Positions 48,486 to 57,824 of a stretch of 64,000 nt of DNA are shown piece after piece (the stretch's first letter is position 1; every line of letters begins with the position of its first letter). The stretch covers positions 13,588 to 77,587 of the forward strand of contig CADCBK010000004.1 in the NCBI GenBank assembly GCA_902799665.1, in the 5' to 3' direction. The translations under genes were made by a program, and so were the position numbers. Origin of the DNA: an uncultured Spirochaetaceae bacterium. Lineage in GTDB: Bacteria > Spirochaetota > Spirochaetia > Treponematales > Treponemataceae. The notes beneath the pieces were generated by a model. It saw only the letters and a list, made by a program, of their open reading frames with translations. It had not been told where the DNA came from and made no database searches.

Positions 48486-50765
48486 CAGGTATTTTTCCTC
48501 AAAGTCGCTGACCGCGAGCGGCTTTGAGAAAAGGTAGCCTTGGAAGTATGAGCAGCCAAGCTGGTTTAGGTTCCTTAACTGCTCGTTTGTCTCAACGCCT
48601 TCCGCAATCAAAATCATGTTAAGGGCTTTTGAAATGTCGACGATGAATTGCAGAATCGTCCTTACCCGCTCGCGGTTTTCGTTGTCTTGGACAAGAGCCA
48701 TGTCGATTTTCAGGAAGTCGGCGTTAATGTCCTTTAGGAAATTTAGCGAAGAGTAGCCGTGCCCAAAGTTGTCGATTCCAACGGAAAAGCCGATTTGCTT
48801 TAATTTCGCAAAGAGATTAGACATTTGCCTTACGCCGTTAGTCAAAGAGCTTTCGGTGAATTCAAGCTTGATGTTTTGCGGATTGAACGTATGCTTTAAC
48901 AGCAATTGCTTGAATGAATCCGCGATGTCGATGTAAAAGATGTCTTTTGTAGAGACATTCACCGAGATTCTCGCGTTGTCCAGCCCGCGCTTGTTCCACG
49001 CTTCAAGAGTTTTTACCGCTTGCTCCCAAATAAAAGCGTCCAGCTTGTGTATTAGCCCTGACCTTTCAAGCGCGGGCAAGAAGTATTCGGGCTCCAAAAT
49101 TCCGCGCTGGGGATGGTTCCATCGCGCCAAGGCTTCGCAGCCGGCGAGCCTTCCGTTGGCGTCGACGCAAGGCTGCAAGTACATGTGGATTTGCCCATTG
49201 TTCAGAGCGTCCTCAAATTCCGTCGTTATTTGGCGCTCGCGCAAAAGCTCGTCCATCAAGTCCGAGTTGTAGTAGGCGATGTGCTTTTGGTAGTCGTTGC
49301 AAATTTTGCTTATCGCAAGCTGGGTCTTGTCGTAAAGAAGCTGGGCGCTTTCGTTGTCGCCGTGAACTTCGCAAACTCCTACGCACAAGTTAAGCTTGTA
49401 CATTGAGCCTTCCAAAACTTCTTGAGCGCTGTCCAAAAAGGCCTTGATCAAATTTTCAGTGAAGAATTCTTTTTGCGCCAAAAGGCCAAAGCGGTCGTCG
49501 CCGACTCGGCCCAAAACGCAGTCGTGGATGGCGAGCGTTTTCGCGGTGGTCACCATTTTGATAAGAACTTTGTTTCCCACTTCCTCGCCAAAAAGCTCGT
49601 TGACCAGCTTGAATTGGCGGATGTTGGAAGACATCATTATGTATTCAGTGTTTGGGTTTTCCTTTAGCTTGGCGTCGCAAGTCCTAAAGAAATGCTCGCG
49701 GTTGTAGGCGCCCGTAAGCTCGTCGTGGTTGGCCAAGAATTTTTGGGTCAAGTAGCGGTTTATTTCGTCGGTTTTGTCTGAGAGCTTTAGGTAGGAGCCG
49801 ATTAAATTGTAGCCGTAGTAAACGTCTTCCGCCTCGATTTCAAACTGCCTCTCCTGGCCGTTTACCGAAAAGAATTCCACGGGTTTGGCGTCGCGCTTGT
49901 TTTGAGTCTTTCCGCGCGCGTAAATCAAGAATTCGCTGGCTTTGGCGGGGGAGAATTTTCCGTCGCTGCCGCAGAACAAAAGCTTGGCCTTTGAGTTTGT
50001 GTAAAAGCAGTCGTCGTTGACGTCAAAATATAAAATCGCGTCGTCTATGTTTTCGTTGACGTTTGTCAGCGAGTTTGTCAAAAGCTTTCGCGCGGCTGTG
50101 AACGACGAATGGTAGAATATGAATATCGCCAAGAGCGGATAAAGGAATACCGAAAAGTCTATGACAAAATTAATCGAGTAGCAGAACGCGTTGGCAATGA
50201 TGACTATTATGAAAGCGACGAAAACCGACACATACTTTGATTTGTAGCCGTATGGAGAGCCGATTATCGCTTGCGTCAAGGAAACAAGCGAGGCCAGAAC
50301 CATCACGTAGCAAAATGCCAAGTGTATGTAGTGCAATCTGGTGAATTCGCAAGCCCAATAGTAAATCTCTTCGTCCAGCGCGATTCTCGAAAGGTTAAAA
50401 GTGTGGCCGGTCCATGCGTTCGCTATAAGCGAAACTGTGTCCACCAAAAGAATCGGAACGAGCGCGATGATGGTGGGCTTGATTTCCTTTAGCCGCCAAG
50501 TGTAGGTCAAGACAAAAAGCAGCATGGAAAAAGCCAGCCAGTCGGTGCAGGCGTAGTAAAGGCCGTTGAAAAGCATGGCCCAGAAATGGCTTTTTACCGC
50601 AACGAAAGCTGAATAAATCGGAACGGTGATTATCGCGACTAGGATTGGAAACAAAAACAATTTTTTGTAAGGGGATGCGGTGCGGTTTACGCTCCTAAGA
50701 ATGAAGAAGAGGGCGATCCAAACCGTAAAGGCGATGGCATAGTAAAACAACTCAGGAGTCGTCAT
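48483..50765 (-). CDS. membrane GGDEF-EAL protein with degenerate motifs
   Basis: The 760-residue protein has about seven N-terminal TM helices (to about residue 225), a PAS-like linker, a GGDEF domain and an EAL domain. The GGDEF signature is replaced by VGDDRF, so it is probably not a cyclase. The EAL domain keeps CEALARW, NVSTKD, LEFTES, LKIDMAL and AEGVET. The metal-binding DDFG is DNFG, which in studied EAL proteins weakens or abolishes hydrolysis. It may act as a c-di-GMP receptor. The start overlaps the stop of the upstream paralogue by 4 bp. Confidence 0.88.
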   Translation of the reverse strand: MTTPELFYYAIAFTVWIALFFILRSVNRTASPYKKLFLFPILVAIITVPIYSAFVAVKSHFWAMLFNGLYYACTDWLAFSMLLFVLTYTWRLKEIKPTIIALVPILLVDTVSLIANAWTGHTFNLSRIALDEEIYYWACEFTRLHYIHLAFCYVMVLASLVSLTQAIIGSPYGYKSKYVSVFVAFIIVIIANAFCYSINFVIDFSVFLYPLLAIFIFYHSSFTAARKLLTNSLTNVNENIDDAILYFDVNDDCFYTNSKAKLLFCGSDGKFSPAKASEFLIYARGKTQNKRDAKPVEFFSVNGQERQFEIEAEDVYYGYNLIGSYLKLSDKTDEINRYLTQKFLANHDELTGAYNREHFFRTCDAKLKENPNTEYIMMSSNIRQFKLVNELFGEEVGNKVLIKMVTTAKTLAIHDCVLGRVGDDRFGLLAQKEFFTENLIKAFLDSAQEVLEGSMYKLNLCVGVCEVHGDNESAQLLYDKTQLAISKICNDYQKHIAYYNSDLMDELLRERQITTEFEDALNNGQIHMYLQPCVDANGRLAGCEALARWNHPQRGILEPEYFLPALERSGLIHKLDAFIWEQAVKTLEAWNKRGLDNARISVNVSTKDIFYIDIADSFKQLLLKHTFNPQNIKLEFTESSLTNGVRQMSNLFAKLKQIGFSVGIDNFGHGYSSLNFLKDINADFLKIDMALVQDNENRERVRTILQFIVDISKALNMILIAEGVETNEQLRNLNQLGCSYFQGYLFSKPLAVSDFEEKYL

Positions 50766-53065
50766 TTCTGTCCCCCTTGGCAGTAGTTCTTTTCAAACTC
50801 GTTGACTGAAATTGGCTTTGAAAAATAAAAGCCTTGGAAAATGTCGCAGCCTGATTCTTTTAGGAAGGCCGCTTGCTCTTCTGTTTCGACGCCTTCCGTG
50901 ATGACTCTCATGCCCAAGGTTTTAGCCATTCTTATGATTGACGTGATTATGTCTTTCGCCTTTTGCGAAAAGTTTTCTTCCATCAAAAAGCCCATGTCGA
51001 TTTTCAGCGCGTTCATGTCAACGGCTTTTAGCGTGTTCAGCGATGAGAAGCCGGAGCCAAAGTCGTCCATTTCCACTGAAAATCCGTAGGCGTTGAGCTT
51101 TTTTAGAATTTGCCTGTGCGCGTTGATGTCTTGCATCAATACGGTTTCCGTTATTTCTATGTTCAATTTTTTAGGGCTGATTCCGTGCTTTTCGACCAGG
51201 CCCGTCAAGTAGCCGTAAACGTCGCAGTAATAAAAATCCTTGGCGCTTATGTTGACTGAAATGTGCATGTCGTTTTTAGCCTCTTTCCATTGGGCCAATT
51301 TTTTGACGGCTTGTTCCCACATGAATTGGTCAAGCTTGTGGATTATTCCAGACTTTTCCAAGATGGGTATGAATTCGGAAGGAGGAATGACGCCTTTTTC
51401 GGAAGACAGCCAGCGCGCCAATGCTTCGGCGCCCAAAACCTTTTGGTCCGCGGAATTGATTTGCGGCTGCAAGAACATGGCGAATTCTCCGTTTGCCAAT
51501 GCGTCGTCAAATTCGGACGCAACGCGCTTGTCATGGATTTGCTTGTCCATGATTGAGGAGTCGTAGAATGCGATTGTCTTTTCAAGGTTGCCGCGGATTG
51601 TCTCTATCGTCATGGCGGCCTTGTCGTACATATGGCGCGGGTTTTCGAATTTATCGGACACCGCGTAGATTCCTGAATAGCATTGAAGCTTGTAGTTGTA
51701 TTTTGAAACGGTTTGCTGCAGAGTCATGTTGTTTTGGTTTATGGTGTCAAGGTCAAATCCGTTTTTGGGGACGAGCGCGGCGAATTTGTCGCCTGTCATT
51801 CTTCCATAAATCGCGTCGGGATAGTTGTTGGAAGAGAGCAGGGCCGCTTGAAGCTTTAGCACTTCGTCGCCGACTTGCTCGCCAAAGAGATTGTTCACAA
51901 GCTTGAAGTCCATTATGTCGGTGGCCACAAGCAAGTAGTCCGTGTTTTTGTTCACGCGCAAAAGTTCGGACGCTTTTCTAAAGAAGGTGGAACGGTTGTA
52001 AAGGCCCGTGAGCGCGTCGTGCTCGGACTTGAACCTTTCTTCCTCCAAGCGCTTAAGCTCGTCGCTTGTGTCAACCAATTTTAAGTAGCTTACGATTTGG
52101 CGGCCCTTTTTGTCCTTGAGAATCCTGTATTCGCAGTCAAAGGTCCTTGTCTCGTTGTTGACGAGCATCGTTTTTGTAAGCGTCAAGAAGTTGAACATTT
52201 TTTCAGGGTACTGGGCGTTCAGCTTGTCGCGGAAGCCTTCTGCGGCCGCCTGTCCGTTGGGGCCGTAGCCAAAGATGTTGCGCGCCTCCCGGTTCAAGTA
52301 AAAGCACATTCCCTTGCTGGCGAAGCATACGACGGCGTAGCTGATGTTCTCGGACGCAAGCGAAATCATTGTGTTCAAGAGCGACGCCTTGATTCCCCAG
52401 AATGAAATTTGAAAGGCGTAGACGGCGAGAAAAAGATAGAGCAATATTGAAAGCTCAAGCCTAAAGGCGCCGAAATAATAAACCGCGTTCATTATGATGA
52501 CTAGCAAAAAGAACAATGAAATCGTGATGAAGTTGCTTCTGTAAAAGCTTGGCAGCTTGAATGTTCTCTTTAACAGAGCCCAAATGATTATGGCGCTCAT
52601 CACGACTTGAAGCGCCAGGTTGAAGTAAATCGGCCACAAGAAAACTCTGGCCCAATAGTTGAAGGAACCGTTCTTGAAGAAAACAGGGGTAAGGCTGATG
52701 GCGTGTTCCGTCCAAATGTTCACTATGAAGCTTATGAAATTCAGGCCCGCGAAAGTGAAGAAAATCCACGCGGCGAGCGACGGCCTTTTGAACGACTTGG
52801 AGATTTCGGCGATTGAAATCACAAAGACGTAAATCGCGAACAAAACGCATAGGTCAAAGATGTAGTAGAGAGCGCAAAGTGTTAGGGCAAGCCTTTTGTT
52901 CACGGTGAAAAATTGCGCCGTGTAAGACAAGAGGCATAAGGCCGCCAACGAGCAAAGCGCCGTTACAAGCGGCGAAAGCCTGGCCTTTCTTTTTGTTGAT
53001 AGTATTGCCAATACGACAAGCGCTATTGTGGATATTGAATTCCATGCGATATAAACCGCTCTCAT
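50762..53065 (-). CDS. membrane GGDEF-EAL c-di-GMP phosphodiesterase
   Basis: The 767-residue paralogue of the downstream gene has a seven-TM N-terminus, a GGDEF domain with degenerate TGDKF signature and an EAL domain with all key residues: GAEALARW, NISAKD, IEITET, MDDFGSGFSSL, LKIDMGF and TEGVETEEQ. It therefore probably hydrolyses c-di-GMP, with the GGDEF domain as regulator. I chose the ATG at 53065 because TTGCGA-N17-TAAAAT ends 7 bp before it; upstream starts lie within the promoter. It is translationally coupled to the second EAL gene. Confidence 0.88.
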   Translation of the reverse strand: MRAVYIAWNSISTIALVVLAILSTKRKARLSPLVTALCSLAALCLLSYTAQFFTVNKRLALTLCALYYIFDLCVLFAIYVFVISIAEISKSFKRPSLAAWIFFTFAGLNFISFIVNIWTEHAISLTPVFFKNGSFNYWARVFLWPIYFNLALQVVMSAIIIWALLKRTFKLPSFYRSNFITISLFFLLVIIMNAVYYFGAFRLELSILLYLFLAVYAFQISFWGIKASLLNTMISLASENISYAVVCFASKGMCFYLNREARNIFGYGPNGQAAAEGFRDKLNAQYPEKMFNFLTLTKTMLVNNETRTFDCEYRILKDKKGRQIVSYLKLVDTSDELKRLEEERFKSEHDALTGLYNRSTFFRKASELLRVNKNTDYLLVATDIMDFKLVNNLFGEQVGDEVLKLQAALLSSNNYPDAIYGRMTGDKFAALVPKNGFDLDTINQNNMTLQQTVSKYNYKLQCYSGIYAVSDKFENPRHMYDKAAMTIETIRGNLEKTIAFYDSSIMDKQIHDKRVASEFDDALANGEFAMFLQPQINSADQKVLGAEALARWLSSEKGVIPPSEFIPILEKSGIIHKLDQFMWEQAVKKLAQWKEAKNDMHISVNISAKDFYYCDVYGYLTGLVEKHGISPKKLNIEITETVLMQDINAHRQILKKLNAYGFSVEMDDFGSGFSSLNTLKAVDMNALKIDMGFLMEENFSQKAKDIITSIIRMAKTLGMRVITEGVETEEQAAFLKESGCDIFQGFYFSKPISVNEFEKNYCQGGQK

Positions 53066-53072
53066 GTTTTCC

Positions 53073-53101
53073 ATTTTACCACAAAGGAACGATTTTCGCA
53101 A
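53073..53101 (-). promoter_or_regulatory. promoter of the EAL operon, leaderless type
   Basis: On the minus strand TTGCGA (53101-53096), a 17-bp spacer and TAAAAT (53078-53073), with the chosen ATG 7 bp beyond. Confidence 0.62.
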
Positions 53102-53139
53102 GGTGAAGTTTTCGCGCGAAAAAAAAACGCGCTTTTCTA

Positions 53140-53168
53140 TTGACTTTTTTTTTCAAAAAGTGTATAAA
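53140..53168 (+). promoter_or_regulatory. glnN promoter
   Basis: TTGACT (53140-53145), a 17-bp spacer and TATAAA (53163-53168), giving a start near 53175. Confidence 0.75.
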
Positions 53169-53183
53169 GACGCCGTAAGCATC

Positions 53184-53255
53184 AAAGGCGATGTGAACAA
53201 TTTTTTTTTGCCTTTCCGCAAAGAAAGTTGTTCACATCGCCTTTTTTGTTTTTTT
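53184..53255 (+). terminator. leader terminator (possible attenuator or small RNA) upstream of glnN
   Basis: AAAGGCGATGTGAACAA (53184-53200) and its exact complement (53228-53244) form a perfect 17-bp stem, followed by a T-rich run with one G. It starts only about 10 nt after the predicted transcription start and ends before the glnN Shine-Dalgarno. It would stop most transcripts as an RNA of about 80 nt unless antitermination occurs. It does not fit the glutamine riboswitch consensus I know. Confidence 0.72.
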
Positions 53256-53282
53256 GCCGCGTTTTCAATTAAGGAGGAAAAT

Positions 53283-55379
53283 ATGGCCCAAACTAACGTT
53301 CCCGAACTTTTTGGCTCGATGGTGTTCAACCAAAAAACGATGAAGGAAAGGCTTCCAAAGGAAACCTTCAAGGCGCTTAAAAAAACGATTGACGGCGGAG
53401 AGCCGCTCAACATCGACCTTGCCAACCAAGTCGCCCACGCGATGAAAGAATGGGCCATAGAAAAAGGAGCCACGCACTTTACCCACTGGTTCCAGCCCCT
53501 TACCGGCATCACCGCCGAAAAGCACGATTCCTTTATCACTCCGCAGGATGACGGAACGGTAATCATGGCCTTTAGCGGAAAGGAGCTTGTAAAGGGCGAG
53601 CCCGACGCCTCCTCATTCCCCAACGGCGGAAGCCGCGACACATACGAAGCCCGCGGATACACAGTCTGGGATCCGACATCCTATCCATTTGTAAAGGAGC
53701 ACACGCTTTGCATTCCGACAGCCTTCTGCTCTTACACAGGCGAGGCCTTGGACAAAAAGACTCCGCTCTTGCGCTCTATGGAAGCGTTGAACGAGCAGGC
53801 CTTGCGCGTCCTTCGCCTTTTTGGAAACACGACCGCCAACCATGTGGCCACTACAGTCGGCCCCGAGCAGGAATACTTTATCGTTAGCGAAGACCTTTAC
53901 AAGCAAAGAAAGGACCTTCGCATGACTGGCCGCACGCTTTTTGGAGCCAAGCCTTCAAAGGGCCAGGAAATGGAAGACCAGTACTTTGCCGCTCTCAATC
54001 CTAAAATCGTAAAGTACATGGAAGACCTTAACGAGACTCTTTGGAAGTACGGCGTTTATTCAAAGACCGAGCACAACGAAGTCGCTCCCGCCCAGCACGA
54101 GATGGCTCCGATTTTCACTACCACAAACCTTAGCACCGACCAAAACCAGCTTACGATGGAAGTCATGAAAAAAGTCGCCCGCCGCCACGGCCTTGTTTGC
54201 CTTTTGCACGAAAAGCCCTTTGCCGGCTTGAACGGAAGCGGAAAGCACAACAACTGGTCAATGTCAACCAACGAAGGCGAAAACCTTTTGGAGCCGGGCG
54301 ACACTCCCGAAAAGAACTCTCAGTTCCTTTTGTTCTTGACAGCCGTAATCAAGGCCGTTGACGAGAACCAGGATTTGCTGCGCATCTCCGTCGCCAGCGC
54401 CGGAAACGACCACCGCCTTGGAGCCAACGAGGCGCCGCCGGCCATCATCTCTATGTATGTAGGCGACGAGCTTTTGGACGTCCTCCAGTCAATCAAGGAC
54501 GGAACTCCGATGCAGGGCCGCTCTAAGAGCAAGATGACAATCGGCGTCGACATTCTTCCTCCGATTCCAAAGGATTCAACCGACCGCAACAGAACGTCGC
54601 CCTTTGCCTTTACCGGAAACAAATTTGAATTCCGCTCTTGCGGTTCAAGCCTTTCAATCGCCGGCCCCAACACCGCGCTTGACGCGATCGTCGCCTACAC
54701 GCTTAAGGGCTTTGCCGACGAGCTTGAAAAGGCCAGCGACTTTGAGAGCGCCTTGAGCGCGCTTATCAAGCGCGAGATTACCGCCCACTGGAGAATCATC
54801 TTTAACGGAAACGGCTACGACTCAAGCTGGCTTAAGGAAGCCGAAAAGCGCGGCCTTTTGAACTTGCGCTCCACTCCCGACGCGATGGCCCACTACCTTG
54901 ACAAAAAGAACGTTGAGCTTTACACAGAGATGGGCGTCTACACCGAGCAGGAAATGAAAGACCACTACGAAATCAAGTTGGAAAAGTACTGCAAGGTTTT
55001 GAACATCGAAGTCGAGACTATGCTAGAGATGATTAACAAGGACATTTTGCCCGCCGCCTACAAGTACATGGACGCCGTCGCAAAGTCCGCGCTAAACGTA
55101 AAGGCGGTCGTTCCCGGCGCCAAGACTGTAAGCCAGGCCGCGCTCTTGGAAAAATTGGACTGCCTTGCTACGAGCCTCGCTTCAAAAGCCGACGAGCTTT
55201 GCAAAAAGCACCTTGCCGCCAAGAGCGCGTCCGACGCGATGGAAGGCGCCCGCGCCTACGCCGACAGCGTTCTTCCGGCGATGGCCGAAGCGCGCGCGGT
55301 GGCCGACGAGATCGAGCCCTTGATTGGAGAGGACTACAAGCCCTTCCCTTGCTACGAGGACTTGCTCTTTAGATTGTAG
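53283..55379 (+). CDS. glnN: glutamine synthetase type III
   Basis: The 698-residue enzyme has the length and motifs of GSIII: THWFQPLTG, GPEQEYF, GSGKHNNWS, GANEAPPAI and NRTSPFAFTGNKFEFR. It makes glutamine from glutamate and ammonia with ATP in the cytoplasm as a dodecamer. The ATG at 53283 follows TTAAGGAGG. Its leader holds a strong intrinsic terminator right behind the promoter, so expression is probably controlled by attenuation. It ends at a bidirectional terminator facing purD. Confidence 0.95.
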   Translation: MAQTNVPELFGSMVFNQKTMKERLPKETFKALKKTIDGGEPLNIDLANQVAHAMKEWAIEKGATHFTHWFQPLTGITAEKHDSFITPQDDGTVIMAFSGKELVKGEPDASSFPNGGSRDTYEARGYTVWDPTSYPFVKEHTLCIPTAFCSYTGEALDKKTPLLRSMEALNEQALRVLRLFGNTTANHVATTVGPEQEYFIVSEDLYKQRKDLRMTGRTLFGAKPSKGQEMEDQYFAALNPKIVKYMEDLNETLWKYGVYSKTEHNEVAPAQHEMAPIFTTTNLSTDQNQLTMEVMKKVARRHGLVCLLHEKPFAGLNGSGKHNNWSMSTNEGENLLEPGDTPEKNSQFLLFLTAVIKAVDENQDLLRISVASAGNDHRLGANEAPPAIISMYVGDELLDVLQSIKDGTPMQGRSKSKMTIGVDILPPIPKDSTDRNRTSPFAFTGNKFEFRSCGSSLSIAGPNTALDAIVAYTLKGFADELEKASDFESALSALIKREITAHWRIIFNGNGYDSSWLKEAEKRGLLNLRSTPDAMAHYLDKKNVELYTEMGVYTEQEMKDHYEIKLEKYCKVLNIEVETMLEMINKDILPAAYKYMDAVAKSALNVKAVVPGAKTVSQAALLEKLDCLATSLASKADELCKKHLAAKSASDAMEGARAYADSVLPAMAEARAVADEIEPLIGEDYKPFPCYEDLLFRL

Positions 55380-55406
55380 GCCGCTGCCTGATTGCGAATA
55401 GCTTGC

Positions 55407-55442
55407 AAAAAAAAATCCCGCCGCTTGGCGGGATTTTTTTTT
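55407..55442. terminator. bidirectional terminator between glnN and purD
   Basis: ATCCCGCC, loop GCTT, GGCGGGAT (55415-55434) with A-run and T-run on the two sides. Confidence 0.87.
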
Positions 55443-55490
55443 GTTGAACCAGTCCGGCTGTTCGCGCGAGTTTTGTTGCGATTGCCGCTA

Positions 55491-56840
55491 TTAGTCAGAA
55501 ACCGCGGCGCCCGGAAGGCCGATGTCTTCTCGGTAGAAGATTCCGTCAAACTTTACGCCTTGCATCGCGGCGTAGGCTTTCTTCCAAGCTTCGTCAAAAG
55601 TTGGAGCGAGCGCGCAAACGGCGAGGACTCGGCCGCCGCTTGTGAACAAGCTTGCCTGGCCAAAGTCTTCATGCTCGTGGCGCCGCTCTCCAATCGCTCC
55701 CGCGACAAAGACTTTGGCGCCGTTTTTTTCAATCAATTCTTTGTCGATTGAAATCTCAAAGCCTTTTTTGTAGCTTCCCGGATATCCGCCGGAAACCGCG
55801 ACGGGAGCCACGGCGAATTGATTTTTCCATTTCATCTCAAAGTCTTTGAGCGAGCCGTCCACGATTGCCTGGCACATGGCGGCAAAGTCAAAGTCCATCA
55901 GCGGAAGAACGGCCTGGGTTTCGGGATCGCCCAAGCGGACGTTGTATTCCAAAAGCTTTGGTCCGTCCTTTGTTATCATCACGCCAAAGAAAATAAAGCC
56001 GCGGTAGTCGTAGCCTTCCGCGACAAGGCCCTTTAATGTCGGCTGCAAAATGTTTTTGTCAAACTGTTCCATGATGGCGGGGGTTACGTCAGAAAGCGGA
56101 CAAACCGCTCCCATGCCGCCGGTGTTGGGACCCTTGGCTCCGTCGTTCAATCGCTTGTGGTCGCGGGCGGGAAGGAAGGGGCGGATGGCGGCCTTTCCTT
56201 CTTTGGCTCCGTCTGGAGTGACGCTTACGGCGGCCAAGACTGACATTTCGATTCCGGCAAGGTAGTCTTCGACGACAAGCTTTTTTCCGGCGTCGCCGAC
56301 GCGGCCGCTTTCCATAATGTCGCTTACGGCGGCGACGGCTTCGTCAAGAGTCTTGGCTACTACGACGCCTTTACCGGCGGCCAAGCCGTCGGCCTTAAGG
56401 ACAATCGGAGCTCCATGTTTTTTTACGTATTCAAGCGCCGCGTCTTTTTCGGTGAATGTTTCGCTTGCGGGGGCGGCGACATTGTATTTTTTCATAAAGG
56501 CTTTGGCCAAGTCTTTGCTGGCTTCCAACTGCGCGGCCGCCTTTTTTGGGCCAACGCACGGAATTCCGGCCTTCCAAAATTCGTCGGCCAAGCCTTCGGC
56601 AAGCGGGTCTTCGGGGCCGATAACCGCAAAGTCGCAAGAGTGTTTTTTCGCTATTTCCACGTAAGGATTTCCGGGCAAGCCTTTCGCTTCGTCAAGCGGA
56701 ACGTTAGAGCACTTTTTTTCGTTGCATGTTCCGCCGTTACCGGGAACGCAAACAATTTCTTCGACTGACGGGCTCTGGGCCAATCTCCAAGCGATGGCGT
56801 GCTCGCGGCCGCCCGATCCTACTACGATTATCTTTTTCAT
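55491..56840 (-). CDS. purD: phosphoribosylamine-glycine ligase
   Basis: PurD catalyses the second step of purine synthesis. The 449-residue protein has VVGSGGREHAIAWRLAQSP, GPEDPLAEGLAD, the ATP-grasp core (PIVLKADGLAAGKGVVVA) and YNVRLGDPETQ. I chose the ATG at 56840 by homology (MKKIIVVGSGG) and because TATAGT ends 6 bp before it, predicting a leaderless mRNA; an upstream in-frame start gives a non-homologous extension. No other pur genes are nearby. Confidence 0.96.
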   Translation of the reverse strand: MKKIIVVGSGGREHAIAWRLAQSPSVEEIVCVPGNGGTCNEKKCSNVPLDEAKGLPGNPYVEIAKKHSCDFAVIGPEDPLAEGLADEFWKAGIPCVGPKKAAAQLEASKDLAKAFMKKYNVAAPASETFTEKDAALEYVKKHGAPIVLKADGLAAGKGVVVAKTLDEAVAAVSDIMESGRVGDAGKKLVVEDYLAGIEMSVLAAVSVTPDGAKEGKAAIRPFLPARDHKRLNDGAKGPNTGGMGAVCPLSDVTPAIMEQFDKNILQPTLKGLVAEGYDYRGFIFFGVMITKDGPKLLEYNVRLGDPETQAVLPLMDFDFAAMCQAIVDGSLKDFEMKWKNQFAVAPVAVSGGYPGSYKKGFEISIDKELIEKNGAKVFVAGAIGERRHEHEDFGQASLFTSGGRVLAVCALAPTFDEAWKKAYAAMQGVKFDGIFYREDIGLPGAAVSD

Positions 56841-56846
56841 GCCGCC

Positions 56847-56875
56847 ACTATAATGGAAAAGTTGAAAAAAATCAA
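56847..56875 (-). promoter_or_regulatory. purD promoter, leaderless type
   Basis: On the minus strand TTGATT (56875-56870), a 17-bp spacer and TATAGT (56852-56847), with the ATG 6 bp beyond. Confidence 0.6.
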
Positions 56876-56906
56876 TGCGCGGCCGCAAGCTGGCGCGCGG
56901 GCTTTT

Positions 56907-57749
56907 TTACAAGCCAAAAAGGCCGCGGACGAAGGGCTCGCAAAGGACAAAGAGCGCGCTGAAGAGAACGGCCGGCAAATAGTTGGCCGTCTTGATTTTT
57001 TTTAGGCCCATCAAGTTGATTCCGATTAAGACGATGAGCGCGCCGCCGCTTCCGGTGATTTCGGCAAGAAGGGAGTCGCTAACGTATTGGTGGATGAAAA
57101 TCGCGAGCAATGTAAGCGCGCCCTGGTAGACAAAAATCGCGAGCGCGCTAAAGGCCGTTCCTACGCCCATCGCGGCCGCGAAGCCGATGGCGATAAAGCC
57201 GTCCAAAACGCTTTTTAAAAATATGATTGAATAGTCGCCTTCGATTCCGGCCTTAAAGCTTCCGACAATCGCCATCGCTCCGACGCAAAACAAAACCGAC
57301 GCGTTTAGGAAAGCGTAGGCGAAATTCTTTTGCGGCTTTCCGGCGGAAAATTCTGCGGCGCTTTCTTGGGCGGCGGAATCGCTTGAGGCGCGCGAATCGG
57401 TCGGGGCGTTTGGCTTGGTTGGCGAACTGGAATTGGTCGAGGCACTGGAATCGCTTGAGGCGGCGGCTTCCGGCTTTTTCAAAAAGACGCGCTCCAAAAA
57501 GCGGCCTACTTTTAAAATCTTTCCGTCAATGTCCAGCGCGGTTCCGACGATTCCGCCAAAAATCAAGGCGAGCGCAAGGTAAACGACGTTTTGGTATTTA
57601 AAGGCCATTTGAACGCCCATGACAAAGGAGACTAGGCCGCAAGCGAGTTGAATCGCGTCGGTGATTTTTTGCGGGATTTTTTTTGCGAACAAAAGTCCGA
57701 TTACAGAGCCGGCCACGATTGCGGCGCAATTTACGAATACAGCGAGCAT
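56907..57749 (-). CDS. DUF554 membrane protein with a Ser/Thr/Ala-rich insert
   Basis: The 280-residue protein fits DUF554: FVNCAAIVAGSVIGLLFAKKIP, LACGLVSFVMGVQMAF, and GSGGALIVLIGINLMGLKKIKTANYLPA, with about seven TM helices. Family members are probable small-molecule transporters of unknown substrate. After TM3 there is a hydrophilic insert of about 50 residues (about residues 95-145), almost only Ser, Ala, Thr, Pro and Asn, in a region normally short. GAGGAAAAAAA precedes the ATG. Confidence 0.85.
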   Translation of the reverse strand: MLAVFVNCAAIVAGSVIGLLFAKKIPQKITDAIQLACGLVSFVMGVQMAFKYQNVVYLALALIFGGIVGTALDIDGKILKVGRFLERVFLKKPEAAASSDSSASTNSSSPTKPNAPTDSRASSDSAAQESAAEFSAGKPQKNFAYAFLNASVLFCVGAMAIVGSFKAGIEGDYSIIFLKSVLDGFIAIGFAAAMGVGTAFSALAIFVYQGALTLLAIFIHQYVSDSLLAEITGSGGALIVLIGINLMGLKKIKTANYLPAVLFSALFVLCEPFVRGLFGL

Positions 57750-57824
57750 TTTTTTTCCTCGCGGGAATTGTAGCGCAAAAGGCGGGGCTTCCGCAAGCGA
57801 CGCGCCAGGCCCTGGGCAAGCGCT

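Noticed and set aside
53184..53255. Glutamine riboswitch in the glnN leader
   Set aside because: The leader lacks the conserved glutamine aptamer motifs I know; it is only a long terminator hairpin with a short unpaired flank.
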